Assembly (NCBI RefSeq): GCF_000025325.1
Contig: NC_013743.1
Location: forward strand, 2,728,001 to 2,792,000
Reading direction: 5' to 3'
Origin: Haloterrigena turkmenica DSM 5511
GTDB taxonomy: Archaea; Halobacteriota; Halobacteria; Halobacteriales; Natrialbaceae
Length of the DNA: 64,000 nucleotides
Positions 38,128-47,286 of this stretch are shown here, piece after piece. The notes beneath the pieces are model-generated. The model was not told where the DNA came from. It was given only the letters and a program-made list of their open reading frames with translations, and ran no database searches. Each line of letters begins with the position of its first letter. Position 1 is the first letter of the stretch. The translations under genes and the position numbers were made by a program.

Positions 38128-41100
38128 TTATTGAGGACCGGTATCACCGTACTTATCAGTCGATTTTTCGGGACCCAATATTACAGTCTCCTCATCATTG
38201 AGGGACTCTTCAAGAGATTTTAACATCTTACTGAGTCCAATCTTCTCACCGAACGAAGGATCCCCTGTATTTGGCGGTGTACCCGATTTCATCGGCATCA
38301 TGCCGGGCATAGCGATCAGAATCTCGAGTGACGTATCGAACGTGATCGGTTCGACTTCACCGATTTTCTGTGGAGTATCGCCGCCGAGGTCGACTTCGAC
38401 GTCCATCCGATCGCGGACGTACGTCGTTCCCTCACCGTCGACCGGATCGCCCGCTGTTGCACTCACTTCGAAGCGAGAGTACTCGCCCTGGAGATCGACG
38501 TTGTAGCTGTTGACTTGCAGGACGTACAGCATCGGCGGCCACGGTACCAGCGGGAGCCCCGGTGTCGGTAGCCGCTGTCCGTATTTGGCTCCGAGCGCCG
38601 CGTGCTCGCCGTCGACATCGTTGTCCATGATCGTGGTGTTCGGCGGTCGAACCGACGGTACCTCGTCGTCGTTGACCGTCTCGAGATCCATGTACGTCGG
38701 CGAACCGGAGACGTCGAACTCCATGTCGCCCATGAGCTCCGATCCCTCGAGTTCGCCGCTTCCCGTCTCGACGTCGCCGGCGAAAACCGCCTGCACGATA
38801 TCGAGGGAGTCGTCGAGCGCGCCGTCGCTCGTGGACATCGCGTCATCGACCTCGCTGACCGTTTCCTCGTGGAAATCGGCCATCTCATCGAGTCGACCGG
38901 TGAGCGTCTCGAAGTAGGCGTTTCGCACTTCCATTCGAACGAGGTCCGGAACGTTGTCGTACGATTCCGTCTCTACGAGTTCGGCTTCGACGTCTCGGAT
39001 CTCGTCGTTTAGCTCTCTGAAGGGCGATGGACTGCGCAGAAACTCCACTCGCGGTTGCTCGATCGCGTTCGTCTCTTTCTTGACGTACGCGTTGACCAGA
39101 TAGAGGTCGTCCTCGAGCCATTCTTTGAGTTCGGCTCTGTCGAGATTTGAACTGGCCTCGAGATCCTCAAAGCCGTAACTCGCAGAGTCCGCTCCGAGAA
39201 CTTCGGAGCGAATATCCAGCGCGACGGATATCGCCCCGTTGGTACTCTCGTTCGTCGGCGGAATACTCGAGATGCGGATCGAATCGCTGAGATCCGCTTC
39301 GATCTGGGACTCAAGGTCGCCGTCCGAATCGAGCGCGTTCACCTCGAGCATCGCCTCGAGGGAGTCAGTTACGACGTGCTCGAAGTTGGCCGGATCCGAG
39401 AGGCCGGTGATATCGCCTCGGCTCGCGTATCCGGTGCCGGCCTCGAAATCGTCCTCGATCTCGCTTCGATCGATATCGAAATCGTCGACGAGATCAGCGT
39501 CGATGTCGACCTCGATCGTGACCGGGAGTGTTTCGGGCGATCGATCGATGGTTTTCGTGTCGGTTCCGTTCCCCGTCGTGTTCTCGAAAACCGATCGCTC
39601 CTGAACTTCGACGTCGGCATCGATCGTGAGACTGTGGAGATCACGATTGGTGTACGCTCCCTCAGTAGCCCGCCAGTCCTGCGACAACGACACGTCGATG
39701 TCGGTGACTCCGGTCGAATCGAACTTCGAACGGCTGTACTCGTAGTCGGAAAACGAATTGCTCCTGTTTGCGGAAAGTGACCCGTACGAGACATCGACCG
39801 ATCGATCGACATCCACGTCGTAGATATCGTCGATGAAGTCGCCGTTCTCGAGTTGCGATTTGAATCCCTCGGTGTAACCGATTGGTTCGTCAATGTCCTC
39901 GGGATTCATCGCGCTAGGGAGATCGCCCAGTACCGTCGAGAGATCTCCGATGCCGATCATCTCGTAGTAGGCGATGTCTGCCATATCGTTCGGTTCGACC
40001 GTTTCGTTCTGCGTCAGCGGATTCATCTCGCCGAACATGCCGTCGACGAGTTCGGCCGTCGAGGGTGCGTCCGGGAGATCGCCGTCTTTGTCGCCGAAGA
40101 GATACTCGCGGAAGTCCTCGCAGGCCGCGTCCTTGAGGCTCGGATCGTCCTCGAAGTAACTGTGCAGTCCCGCACTACCCTCGAGATCGTCGAGCGAGGC
40201 GTCGCCTTCCGACGTGAGGATCGCAGTATACGAGCGGTCGATCTCGATCGTCCTCGAGGCGTCCTCGTAGCCGTCCGCGAATATTTCGACGGTGAGTTCC
40301 GTCCGGTCGTCGATTGCGAGCGACTCGAGGTCGATCGTTCCATCGGCGCCCGTTGTCGCGTACGCGAGTCCGTCGTCCGCCCAGACGTTGACGTCGGCCC
40401 CGTCGATAGGCTCTCCGGACGGATCGTAGACGTTGATCGTTCGATCGGTAGATGGCTGGAGTTCGACGCGTTCTCGAGAATTCCGTTCGGAAAACCGGAT
40501 GCGCTGCTCGAATCGTTCGTAATCATCTCCAATCACGACGACTGAGTGCGTCCCGTTCTCCGCGAGCTCGAACGAAACCTCGTTACCGGGGACCGTCGTA
40601 CCTCGCTTTTCTCCGTCGACGAAAACGGTCGCGTTGTAAACGCCGTTTCCGAACCCGTCCGTGACGGACACCGTCGCCTGATAGCCGTCGTCGCTGTTCT
40701 CGTCATCGTCTTCCCCGGCCATCGTCTCCAGCATGTCCGCGGTGAAACACGCCCATGCAGGACGCATTACCCTGTCAGCGTACGGATCAACAGCGTCCTC
40801 GCCGAAGACCTCGTCTTGGACGCCGAAAATAGCGTCGTTCGCCATCACTTCCGTGTGATTGTTCTCGAGAATTTCGTCGAAGGTCCATGCTTGCTGGCCA
40901 GCACCTGTCCCTTCGTCCATCCGATTGATGAACGACTTGAAATACGCCATCGGATAGAGCCGCATGGCCGTCTTCTGGGCCATGTTTTCGAACTCGGTGG
41001 CCTCGCCCTCGAGAAAGTCCTCATTCAACATCGTCTCGAATTCCTGGGTCTTCTCCTGTAACTCGAGGATCGGCGTCCCGACAGTAACGGTGAGATCGTC

Positions 41101-41652
41101 TACCGTCCGCTCGCTGATGACCCGATCGTCTTCCTCGAGCGTGATCGTCACCCGATCGAGCGTCACCTCGAGCAGCCCGTCGCCGCCCGCTCGTTCCGCG
41201 ACATCGATTCGGTCATCGGCGGTCCTGATCGCGCGGTCGGGGTCATCGGGAACGTCCCCACCGATGGAAACCGTCGTCGCGACGTCGCCGGTCGTCTGGC
41301 CGGCGGCCGACAGCGACTCCTGTGCCTCGAGGTAGATCAACAACTCGAGATACGTCTCGAACGTCTCGGTCTGGTTGCCCCCGAGCGCGTCGAGTTCGGA
41401 CGTCGTTACCGGTTGGGCCGCGGCCCGGTGGGTCGCATCGAGGACGGCACCGCGGAGTTCGCTCTGGACGGCCGTTTCCGTCCGGTCCATCGCGAGCGTC
41501 TCGTCGATCTCCGTCTCGGGTCCGCCGCGCATCTGGAGGACGCCGACGACCGTGACGCTGGTCACCAGCAGCAACACTCCGATTATCGCGAACGGGACGC
41601 GAGCGCGATCGTCGATCGATACCGTTGCCGTTCGTGAACGTTTTCCTGTCAT
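38128..41652 (-). CDS. Giant single-TM surface protein (DUF7286-like)
   Basis: The 1174-residue protein has one N-terminal helix (PFAIIGVLLLVTSVTVVGVL, about residues 20-40) with the rest outside the cell. Inside are two beta-sandwich modules: a PEGA-like one (TVFVDGEKRGTTVPGNEVSF, near 345) and a carboxypeptidase-regulatory-like one (INVYDPSGEPIDGADVNVWA, near 400). Long coiled, acidic stretches follow. ATG 41652 overlaps the preceding TAA as TAATG, which points to coupled translation; ATG 41661 is the alternative. It is the last of four overlapping minus-strand genes. I recall haloarchaeal DUF7286 for this type, clustered with DUF7283-7285. No enzyme motif is seen. Confidence 0.75.
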   Translation of the reverse strand: MTGKRSRTATVSIDDRARVPFAIIGVLLLVTSVTVVGVLQMRGGPETEIDETLAMDRTETAVQSELRGAVLDATHRAAAQPVTTSELDALGGNQTETFETYLELLIYLEAQESLSAAGQTTGDVATTVSIGGDVPDDPDRAIRTADDRIDVAERAGGDGLLEVTLDRVTITLEEDDRVISERTVDDLTVTVGTPILELQEKTQEFETMLNEDFLEGEATEFENMAQKTAMRLYPMAYFKSFINRMDEGTGAGQQAWTFDEILENNHTEVMANDAIFGVQDEVFGEDAVDPYADRVMRPAWACFTADMLETMAGEDDDENSDDGYQATVSVTDGFGNGVYNATVFVDGEKRGTTVPGNEVSFELAENGTHSVVVIGDDYERFEQRIRFSERNSRERVELQPSTDRTINVYDPSGEPIDGADVNVWADDGLAYATTGADGTIDLESLAIDDRTELTVEIFADGYEDASRTIEIDRSYTAILTSEGDASLDDLEGSAGLHSYFEDDPSLKDAACEDFREYLFGDKDGDLPDAPSTAELVDGMFGEMNPLTQNETVEPNDMADIAYYEMIGIGDLSTVLGDLPSAMNPEDIDEPIGYTEGFKSQLENGDFIDDIYDVDVDRSVDVSYGSLSANRSNSFSDYEYSRSKFDSTGVTDIDVSLSQDWRATEGAYTNRDLHSLTIDADVEVQERSVFENTTGNGTDTKTIDRSPETLPVTIEVDIDADLVDDFDIDRSEIEDDFEAGTGYASRGDITGLSDPANFEHVVTDSLEAMLEVNALDSDGDLESQIEADLSDSIRISSIPPTNESTNGAISVALDIRSEVLGADSASYGFEDLEASSNLDRAELKEWLEDDLYLVNAYVKKETNAIEQPRVEFLRSPSPFRELNDEIRDVEAELVETESYDNVPDLVRMEVRNAYFETLTGRLDEMADFHEETVSEVDDAMSTSDGALDDSLDIVQAVFAGDVETGSGELEGSELMGDMEFDVSGSPTYMDLETVNDDEVPSVRPPNTTIMDNDVDGEHAALGAKYGQRLPTPGLPLVPWPPMLYVLQVNSYNVDLQGEYSRFEVSATAGDPVDGEGTTYVRDRMDVEVDLGGDTPQKIGEVEPITFDTSLEILIAMPGMMPMKSGTPPNTGDPSFGEKIGLSKMLKSLEESLNDEETVILGPEKSTDKYGDTGPQ

Positions 41653-42611
41653 TATTCCCATGTATACGTCGTGATGTCGACGTCGCTGGGGGCGATGGTT
41701 TCCTCGAAGAACGCTTCCAGTTCGGCCTCGTCGTCGCCGATCGCGTCGAGTTCCTCCCCGATCGCCCCCGACTCGAGGTCGTCGGCGATCAGTTCAGTGA
41801 GGCCCGCGATCAGCACCTCGTTGGCGTCGTCAGCCCGGGCGTCCGACCGCCGCAGCGGACCGGCGTCTCGCTCGAGGTCGTGATCCGGATCGAGTCGATC
41901 GGCGAGTTCGAGGTAGTGAGTCGTCGTGACGGCACGATCGAGACCGCGCCGCTCGAGTGTCAGTTGCGTTCGCTCGGGCGGGAAGTAGCCGCGGACGATC
42001 GAGCGAGCGATCGGTTCGGCGAGCGCGTCGATCTCTTCCTCGTCGGCGTACGCCGCCGCCAATGCTGAACTGTTGAGAGCAGGGGGTTCGCTCGAGGCGG
42101 TCGTCGTCGCGGCGGTCGTATCTGCAGTCGGCGGCGGCCGCTGGCCGGCGGTCACTTCGCCGCTGATCGAGGCGTCCTCGTAGGGGCGCCAGCTGGCGAC
42201 GACGTGGACGTTGCGGTTCGAACCGGTGAACCGGCCGTCGACGCTGGCGGCGACGCTCTCGACGAACGAGTCGGCGTACCGGATCAATCGGTCGTCACCG
42301 ATCGTCGCGTTCGCGACTGCCGCCTCCGCGAGCAGGTCGGTCGCGGAGCCGTACGTCGTCCGTTCGTAGCCGTCGACGGTCTCCGGTTCCTCGTAGCGGT
42401 CGCTCTCCGTGATCGCCTCGAGATCGTAGCTGACGGCGACCGTCGACCCGCTGAGCGTTTCGGCGGTTCGGTCCGCCCGCGTTTCCTCGAGCGAGCCCTC
42501 GGTACCGGTAAGATAGAGGCCGAGCAGCAGGACGCTCGCGCTGACCAGCAACAGCGCGAACGCGACGTCGAGGACGGTGCTGACGGCGCGCTCCGATCTC
42601 ACGGCGACCAC
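41652..42611 (-). CDS. Pilin-like single-TM protein (DUF7284-like)
   Basis: The 319-residue protein starts with GTG at 42611 (VAVRSERAVSTVLDVAFALL). The N-terminal SERAVSTVLDVAFALLLVSAS resembles archaeal pilin-type leaders: a short basic part, then a hydrophobic helix that would pack inside a filament. The rest is extracellular, with Thr/Ala-rich linker (TTAATTTASSEPP) and two helical parts. It overlaps the gene before it by 13 bases and the one after by 1. Cleavage by the archaeal prepilin peptidase is inferred, not shown. Confidence 0.7.
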   Translation of the reverse strand: MVAVRSERAVSTVLDVAFALLLVSASVLLLGLYLTGTEGSLEETRADRTAETLSGSTVAVSYDLEAITESDRYEEPETVDGYERTTYGSATDLLAEAAVANATIGDDRLIRYADSFVESVAASVDGRFTGSNRNVHVVASWRPYEDASISGEVTAGQRPPPTADTTAATTTASSEPPALNSSALAAAYADEEEIDALAEPIARSIVRGYFPPERTQLTLERRGLDRAVTTTHYLELADRLDPDHDLERDAGPLRRSDARADDANEVLIAGLTELIADDLESGAIGEELDAIGDDEAELEAFFEETIAPSDVDITTYTWE

Positions 42612-43072
42612 ACCTCCACGCGAAGGGTACCGCCGCGGACGTCACCGGGGGCGACTTCGACGGGGACGGGCCGTTCCGCCACGCCGGTCTCGATTCCGGA
42701 CCCGTCGGCGGGCGGACCCTCGGGGTCGTCGACCGGCGTTCCGTCCGCCCCGAACTGTTCCGTCGCGACGACCGCCCGATCGCCGTCGTCGGTCACCGCA
42801 GTGACTTCGACGTGGACGTTTCGTCCCTGCGGGAGCGAATCCGGTTCGACGTCGTCCAGCCCGGTCGGTCGGTGGGCTGCAAAGGTGCCGCCGTGAGAGG
42901 CGTCGGCCCAGATTCGGTCGATCGCGGACGCCTCGGGCGAACGGTCGGTGCGGTCCCTGAGGACGTCGGCGAGGAAGCCGCTGTAGAGGCCGAGCGCGAG
43001 CACCATCACGACGATCGCAACGAGCGCCGCTACCGGCTCCGTCTGCCCTCTAAACGACCACGAGCGTGACAT
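42599..43072 (-). CDS. Pilin-like single-TM protein (DUF7285-like)
   Basis: The 157-residue protein starts MSRSWSFRGQTEPVAALVAI. RGQTEPVAALVAIVVMVLALG is close to the signature of haloarchaeal type IV pilins (basic residue, Gly, small polar residues, Glu/Pro and a hydrophobic core), with cleavage likely after Gly9. The mature part has HIGH beta content and ends GTLRVEVWSP. It overlaps the upstream gene by 23 bases and the next one by 13. It is the best-supported minor-pilin candidate of the operon. Confidence 0.75.
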   Translation of the reverse strand: MSRSWSFRGQTEPVAALVAIVVMVLALGLYSGFLADVLRDRTDRSPEASAIDRIWADASHGGTFAAHRPTGLDDVEPDSLPQGRNVHVEVTAVTDDGDRAVVATEQFGADGTPVDDPEGPPADGSGIETGVAERPVPVEVAPGDVRGGTLRVEVWSP

Positions 43073-44051
43073 GGTAGTTCTCCGTCTCGTCGTTTCGTTC
43101 GATCCAGTCCAGTTCGGCCGCGCGCTCGTCGGTGGCGGTAGCGGTCGGACAGACGGAATCAACGGTCGTCGCGCTCTCGAGGGTCGTTTCACACGTTTCC
43201 GAATCGAACTCCGCAGTGACGGTGAGCGGATAGACGCCGATCCAGAACTCTTCGTCGGGACGTTCGGTATCAGTACCCGGCGAACGGGTCCCGTCGATCC
43301 GCACCCCGTCGACGAGGTGCGAATCGAGATCGGTTCGGACGGTATCGGAGTCCGCGTGGGTCGTCGTCCACGTCGCCTCGTAGCCGACGGCCGCGTACTC
43401 GTGTGGCGCGACGATATGGGGCTCGATGGGAGCAGTACCGGTCACGGTATACGTGATCGTCGGCGTTTCGTTGCCCCGGTACGTGGCGGCCACTTCCTTC
43501 GGGAGGGAACGACGGCCGTCGAGTATCGAGTCTTCGTGTTCGGTCCCCCGAACTCGTAACTCCGGCATCTCGTCGGGTTCGACGGCGACCTGTCGAACGG
43601 TTAGCTCGTCCGAGGCGGTCAGCCACTCGCCGGCGTTGTTCTCGTCGGCGTCGGCGACGCGGTCCATGAACGCGGTCGCCGCGTTCGCGTCTGCGTCCTC
43701 GAGTTCCGATTCGAACACCGTCGTGAACGACTCGCCGTAGACGAGGCGTTCGAGTCGCTCGTCGCCGTTGACGACGACGACCTGCCCGTACGCGAGACTC
43801 GAGCGACTGATCCCGTGCTCGTTGCGCAGCGCGACCGTCTTCCCGTCGATTCTGATCGCGTCGGCGTCGTGCTCGAGGGTCGACGCCGCTTCGTAGCTGC
43901 TCGCGGTCGTCTCCTCGATCGCGTTCGTCGCGCCCTCGGCGTCGGGCGGCGGTCCCGTCGGCAGGGCGAGGACGACGCCGGCGAGAGCGAGACTGACGAT
44001 ACTGGCGCCCAGCCACACGTACCAGGCGTCGACGGGTGTTTCCCAGTCCAT
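43050..44051 (-). CDS. Single-TM surface protein, first gene of pilin-like operon (DUF7283-like)
   Basis: The 333-residue protein starts MDWETPVDAWYVWLGASIVS. One N-terminal helix (about residues 11-30) anchors it, and the rest is outside, with ASSYEAASTLEHDADAIRID and three Cys (SETCETTLESATTVDSVC). It has no pilin-type leader but looks like the accessory subunits of archaeal pilus-like systems. I recall DUF7283 for this type. It starts 125 bases from the divergent Bat-type gene, so the operon promoter lies in 44052-44175. Confidence 0.7.
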   Translation of the reverse strand: MDWETPVDAWYVWLGASIVSLALAGVVLALPTGPPPDAEGATNAIEETTASSYEAASTLEHDADAIRIDGKTVALRNEHGISRSSLAYGQVVVVNGDERLERLVYGESFTTVFESELEDADANAATAFMDRVADADENNAGEWLTASDELTVRQVAVEPDEMPELRVRGTEHEDSILDGRRSLPKEVAATYRGNETPTITYTVTGTAPIEPHIVAPHEYAAVGYEATWTTTHADSDTVRTDLDSHLVDGVRIDGTRSPGTDTERPDEEFWIGVYPLTVTAEFDSETCETTLESATTVDSVCPTATATDERAAELDWIERNDETENYHVTLVVV

Positions 44052-44175
44052 GGCCGCTGCTGGCTCGTGATCGTATTTAAACTCGGAGACGGGTGCGAAA
44101 GCGACCTGGTGTCGCGGGCTCGGAGGGCTTCTCGGGCCCGAGTCCATATGGGGGTCAAGCCCGAACCACTACTCG

Positions 44176-45837
44176 ATGGACGCCGGGAACACACTCGCCG
44201 ACGTCGCCCTCGAGACGCTCCCCATCACCGTCGCGGTCGTCGACGAGAACGGAGAGATTCTGCTGACGAATAAGTCCTGGCGGGCGTTCGGTCCCGACGA
44301 CCACCGAACGGATCACGTCGGCGTCAACTACATCGCGACGGCGGAAATGGACGCCGACACCGACGAATACGCCAGACGGGCGGTCGAAGGAATCGAGGCG
44401 GTTATCGACGGCGAGCGGGAGACGTTCACGATGGAGTACCCCTGTCACTCGCCCGAGCGAAAGCAGTGGTTCCTGATGTGGGCGAAGCGATTCCGCATCG
44501 GTGGGGAGGTCCGCGTCTCGGTGGTCCACCTCGATATCACCGAACGCAAACTGGCCGAGATCACCGCCGAGGAGACCGCCGCGGAACTCCGCGAGGAACA
44601 CCGGACGCTCGAGCACGTCCTCGAGCGCGTCGACGGCCTGCTCCGGGACGTCACCGACGCCGCCGTCGGCGCGACGACCCGCGAAGAGATCGAACGCGCG
44701 GTCTGTTCGCGTCTCGCCGACACCGAACCGTACGTGCTCGCCTGGATCGGGCGCGTCGACGTCACGAACCGCCGCCTCTCGCCGCGCGAGTGGGCCAGCG
44801 CCGGCGACGTTCCCCTCGAGGACGGCGACCTCGTCCTGGGGTCGGACGAGAGTCACCCCGCCGTTCGGGCGCTCGCAGACGGGGACGCGCAGGTGGTACA
44901 GGATCTCGACTCGTTCGACGACGCGGAGCGATGGTGGCCCGAGGGTGCCGGCGATCGGTTTCGGTCGGTCGCCGCGTTGCCGCTTCGCTACGGCGACGTC
45001 GCGTACGGGGTGCTCGCGGTGTTCGCCGACGAGCCGTCGGCCTTCTCGGAGCGCGAACTGCTCGTCCTCGACTCGCTGGCCGGGACGATCTCGACCGCGA
45101 TGAACGCGATCGAGGCGCGGCGGATGCTCGCGACCGACGACGTCGTCGAACTCGAGCTCGCGATCGGGGATCCCGACCTGTTCGTCGCGGCGCTGGCGAC
45201 CGAACTCGAGGCGGCGGTCACCTTTCGGGGATTGACCGACGACGAGGACGGGACGCCGATCGCGTTCTTCCACGCCGACCGTGCCGTCGACGGCGCCCCG
45301 GACGCGGCGGCGATCGACGGCGTCGCCGACGTCCGAATCCTGTCGACGTACGACGGTGGAACGCTCCTCGAGGCCGCCGTCGACGACGACATCGTGCGGA
45401 CGATCTCCGAACACGGCGGGACGGTTCGGCGGTTCGAGACCAGAGGCGATACGCCCCAGGCCGATTCCCGGACCGCCGCCGGCGACGGGATCGTCGATCT
45501 CACCGTCGATCTCCCGAACGGACAGGCCGCACGCTCGGTCTACGACCGGTTGGACCGGCGGTACGACGCGGTCGAGTTGATCAGCTACCACGAGACTGAG
45601 CGCCCCAGACGAACGCCGGGGGACGTGATGGCGCGATTGGAGTCGTCGCTGACCGATCGCCAGCAGACGGCGCTGCGGAAGGCCTACTACGCCGATTACT
45701 TCGAGTGGCCCCGCAACGTCTCCGGCGAGGAACTCGCCGAGTCGATGGACATCTCCCGATCGACGTTCCACCAGCACCTCCGGACCGCACAGCGGAAGCT
45801 GCTGGACGAACTGTTCACCGGGGACCCCACTAGGTAG
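44176..45837 (+). CDS. PAS/GAF/HTH_10 regulator (Bat-type) next to crtB
   Basis: The 553-residue protein has a PAS domain (residues 10-115, ITVAVVDENGEILLTNKSWR), a coiled linker, a GAF domain (150-320, EYVL-like PYVLAWIGRVDV then FRSVAALPLRYGDVAYGVLA), a beta-rich Bat-associated domain, and a C-terminal HTH_10 (LTDRQQTALRKAYYADYFEW). This is the bacterio-opsin activator architecture, which in Halobacterium controls bop and carotenoid genes. It lies 69 bases upstream of crtB, on the same strand, and is divergent from the pilin-like operon. Control of the crt genes is inferred. Confidence 0.88.
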   Translation: MDAGNTLADVALETLPITVAVVDENGEILLTNKSWRAFGPDDHRTDHVGVNYIATAEMDADTDEYARRAVEGIEAVIDGERETFTMEYPCHSPERKQWFLMWAKRFRIGGEVRVSVVHLDITERKLAEITAEETAAELREEHRTLEHVLERVDGLLRDVTDAAVGATTREEIERAVCSRLADTEPYVLAWIGRVDVTNRRLSPREWASAGDVPLEDGDLVLGSDESHPAVRALADGDAQVVQDLDSFDDAERWWPEGAGDRFRSVAALPLRYGDVAYGVLAVFADEPSAFSERELLVLDSLAGTISTAMNAIEARRMLATDDVVELELAIGDPDLFVAALATELEAAVTFRGLTDDEDGTPIAFFHADRAVDGAPDAAAIDGVADVRILSTYDGGTLLEAAVDDDIVRTISEHGGTVRRFETRGDTPQADSRTAAGDGIVDLTVDLPNGQAARSVYDRLDRRYDAVELISYHETERPRRTPGDVMARLESSLTDRQQTALRKAYYADYFEWPRNVSGEELAESMDISRSTFHQHLRTAQRKLLDELFTGDPTR

Positions 45838-45844
45838 GGGCAGC

Positions 45845-45854
45845 TATTTTATAG
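45845..45854 (+). promoter_or_regulatory. TATA-like box of crtB
   Basis: TATTTTATAG stands 8 bases after the regulator stop and 52-61 bases before the crtB ATG at 45906. This gives crtB its own promoter with a short leader, and GGAGGG at 45887-45892 could serve as ribosome-binding site. It is the natural place for Bat-type control. Confidence 0.5.
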
Positions 45855-45905
45855 GCAACTGTCGTATGTGTTACATCCCACCGCGGGGAGGGTCACGAAC
45901 AGAGA

Positions 45906-46856
45906 ATGCAGCAGAAACACATCGACGCGGGCAAGACGATCCAGCAGCGAACCGGGAAGACGTTCTACCTGGCGACGAAGTTCCTCCCGGAACGGGTTCG
46001 CCACGCGACGCACGTCCTCTACGGGTTCTTCCGGATCGCCGACGAGGTGGTCGACGACGCCGAAGGCGTTCCGCCGGACCGGCAACGCGCCGAACTCGAG
46101 TCGCTCCGAGCGCAGGCCCTCGGCGAAACCGAGCCCGAGGGACCCGTCCTCGAGGCGTTCGAGGAGCTCCGGCGGGAGTACGACATCGCCGGCGGCGAAA
46201 TTAACTCGTTCGTCGACGCGATGCAGTCGGACATCGAGACCGACCGGTACGAGACCTACGACGACCTCGAGTCGTACATGCGCGGCTCGGCGGCCGCCGT
46301 CGGTGTGATGATGACGGCGATCATGGATCCCGACGAGCGCGCGGCCGCACTCCCCCACGCCGTCAAACTCGGCGAGGCGTTCCAGATGACCAACTTCCTG
46401 CGGGACGTCCGTGAGGACGTCGTCGAGCGCGACCGGATCTACCTGCCACAGGAGACGCTCCGCTCGCACGGCGTTTCGGACGCCCAGATCGAGCGCCTCG
46501 AGTACTCCGACTCCTTCGAGGCGGCGATGGCGGCGGAGCTCAAACGAACCGAGGAACTCTACCGTGAGGGCGTCGCCGGCATCCGCTACCTCCCCGAGGA
46601 CTGCCAGTTGCCCGTCCTGCTAGCGGCCGTCCTCTACGCGGAACACCACACCGTGATTCGAGCCCAGGAGTACGATGTCCTGAGCCGGGAGCCGTCGCTC
46701 TCCACGACGCGAAAGCTGCGATGTCTCGCGAAGACGCGCTGGCACTGGCACTGGAACCGCGATCCGGAGGCCGTCTTCCGGCGGGTCTCGGCCATCCCCG
46801 ATCGCGACCGCGACCGCCACGAGGCCGGACACGGCGGTCACGTCCCGACGCAGTGA
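45906..46856 (+). CDS. crtB: Phytoene synthase
   Basis: This 316-residue squalene/phytoene synthase family enzyme joins two GGPP into phytoene, the entry step of carotenoid synthesis. The two Asp-rich motifs are RIADEVVDDAEG (near 45) and NFLRDVREDVVERDR (near 165), which bind magnesium-diphosphate. The N-terminus MQQKHIDAGKTIQQRTG and C-terminal RCLAKTRWHWHWNRDPEAVF are as in haloarchaeal CrtB. The later carotenoid genes lie on the other strand at 47452-50753. Confidence 0.95.
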   Translation: MQQKHIDAGKTIQQRTGKTFYLATKFLPERVRHATHVLYGFFRIADEVVDDAEGVPPDRQRAELESLRAQALGETEPEGPVLEAFEELRREYDIAGGEINSFVDAMQSDIETDRYETYDDLESYMRGSAAAVGVMMTAIMDPDERAAALPHAVKLGEAFQMTNFLRDVREDVVERDRIYLPQETLRSHGVSDAQIERLEYSDSFEAAMAAELKRTEELYREGVAGIRYLPEDCQLPVLLAAVLYAEHHTVIRAQEYDVLSREPSLSTTRKLRCLAKTRWHWHWNRDPEAVFRRVSAIPDRDRDRHEAGHGGHVPTQ

Positions 46857-46938
46857 CGCCGAACTCGGCGGCCGCTTTTCAACTCCCTCGATATAATGGA
46901 TTTCCCGTTGTTATCTATCGGGGCGTAGGTCGCCGTGT

Positions 46939-47091
46939 ATGTCCACTACCGGTTCACACGACCCCGTCGACATCGACCGAGAGAACGCGCGCCGGGCCGC
47001 GGTCGGTCTCGGCATCTGGCTGACGCTCACGATGACCGCGGTGCTCCTGTTGCTCCTGTTCGGAAGTTCTATCACCGGTCTGTTTGTCTGA
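46939..47091 (+). CDS. Small single-TM protein between carotenoid genes
   Basis: The 50-residue protein has an acidic/polar N-terminus (MSTTGSHDPVDIDRENARRA) and one hydrophobic helix (about 22-45, GIWLTLTMTAVLLLLLFG). It lies 82 bases after crtB with its own AT-rich upstream block (TATAATGG near 46892). Its codon use is normal, and it is conserved in kind with small haloarchaeal membrane peptides. A link to carotenoids is only positional. Confidence 0.6.
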   Translation: MSTTGSHDPVDIDRENARRAAVGLGIWLTLTMTAVLLLLLFGSSITGLFV

Positions 47092-47124
47092 CCTGCGCCG
47101 GTGCCGAACGGCTGCGGTCGGTGC

Positions 47125-47286
47125 TCACTCCGAGACGTCTCTCGCGTGCAGCGCCTCGGTTTCGGCGACGACGAACCGCGCTAACCGTCGTTTGGTGTGA
47201 GCGTCGACGAGGTGGTCCTCGAGGGTCCCGCCGCCCTCGAGTTCGGTGTGACAGAGCGGACACTCGACCGGCGCTATGGTCGCCAT
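47125..47286 (-). CDS. Small C2H2 zinc-finger protein
   Basis: The 53-residue protein starts MATIAPVECPLCHTELEGGG. CPLC (residues 9-12) and H-x4-H in EDHLVDAHTKRR form a single C2H2 finger, a common type of haloarchaeal microprotein. The frame can be read upstream to 47439, but the added residues are not finger-like and lie outside a promoter-like context. It is convergent with the small membrane gene at 46939. Confidence 0.72.
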   Translation of the reverse strand: MATIAPVECPLCHTELEGGGTLEDHLVDAHTKRRLARFVVAETEALHARDVSE

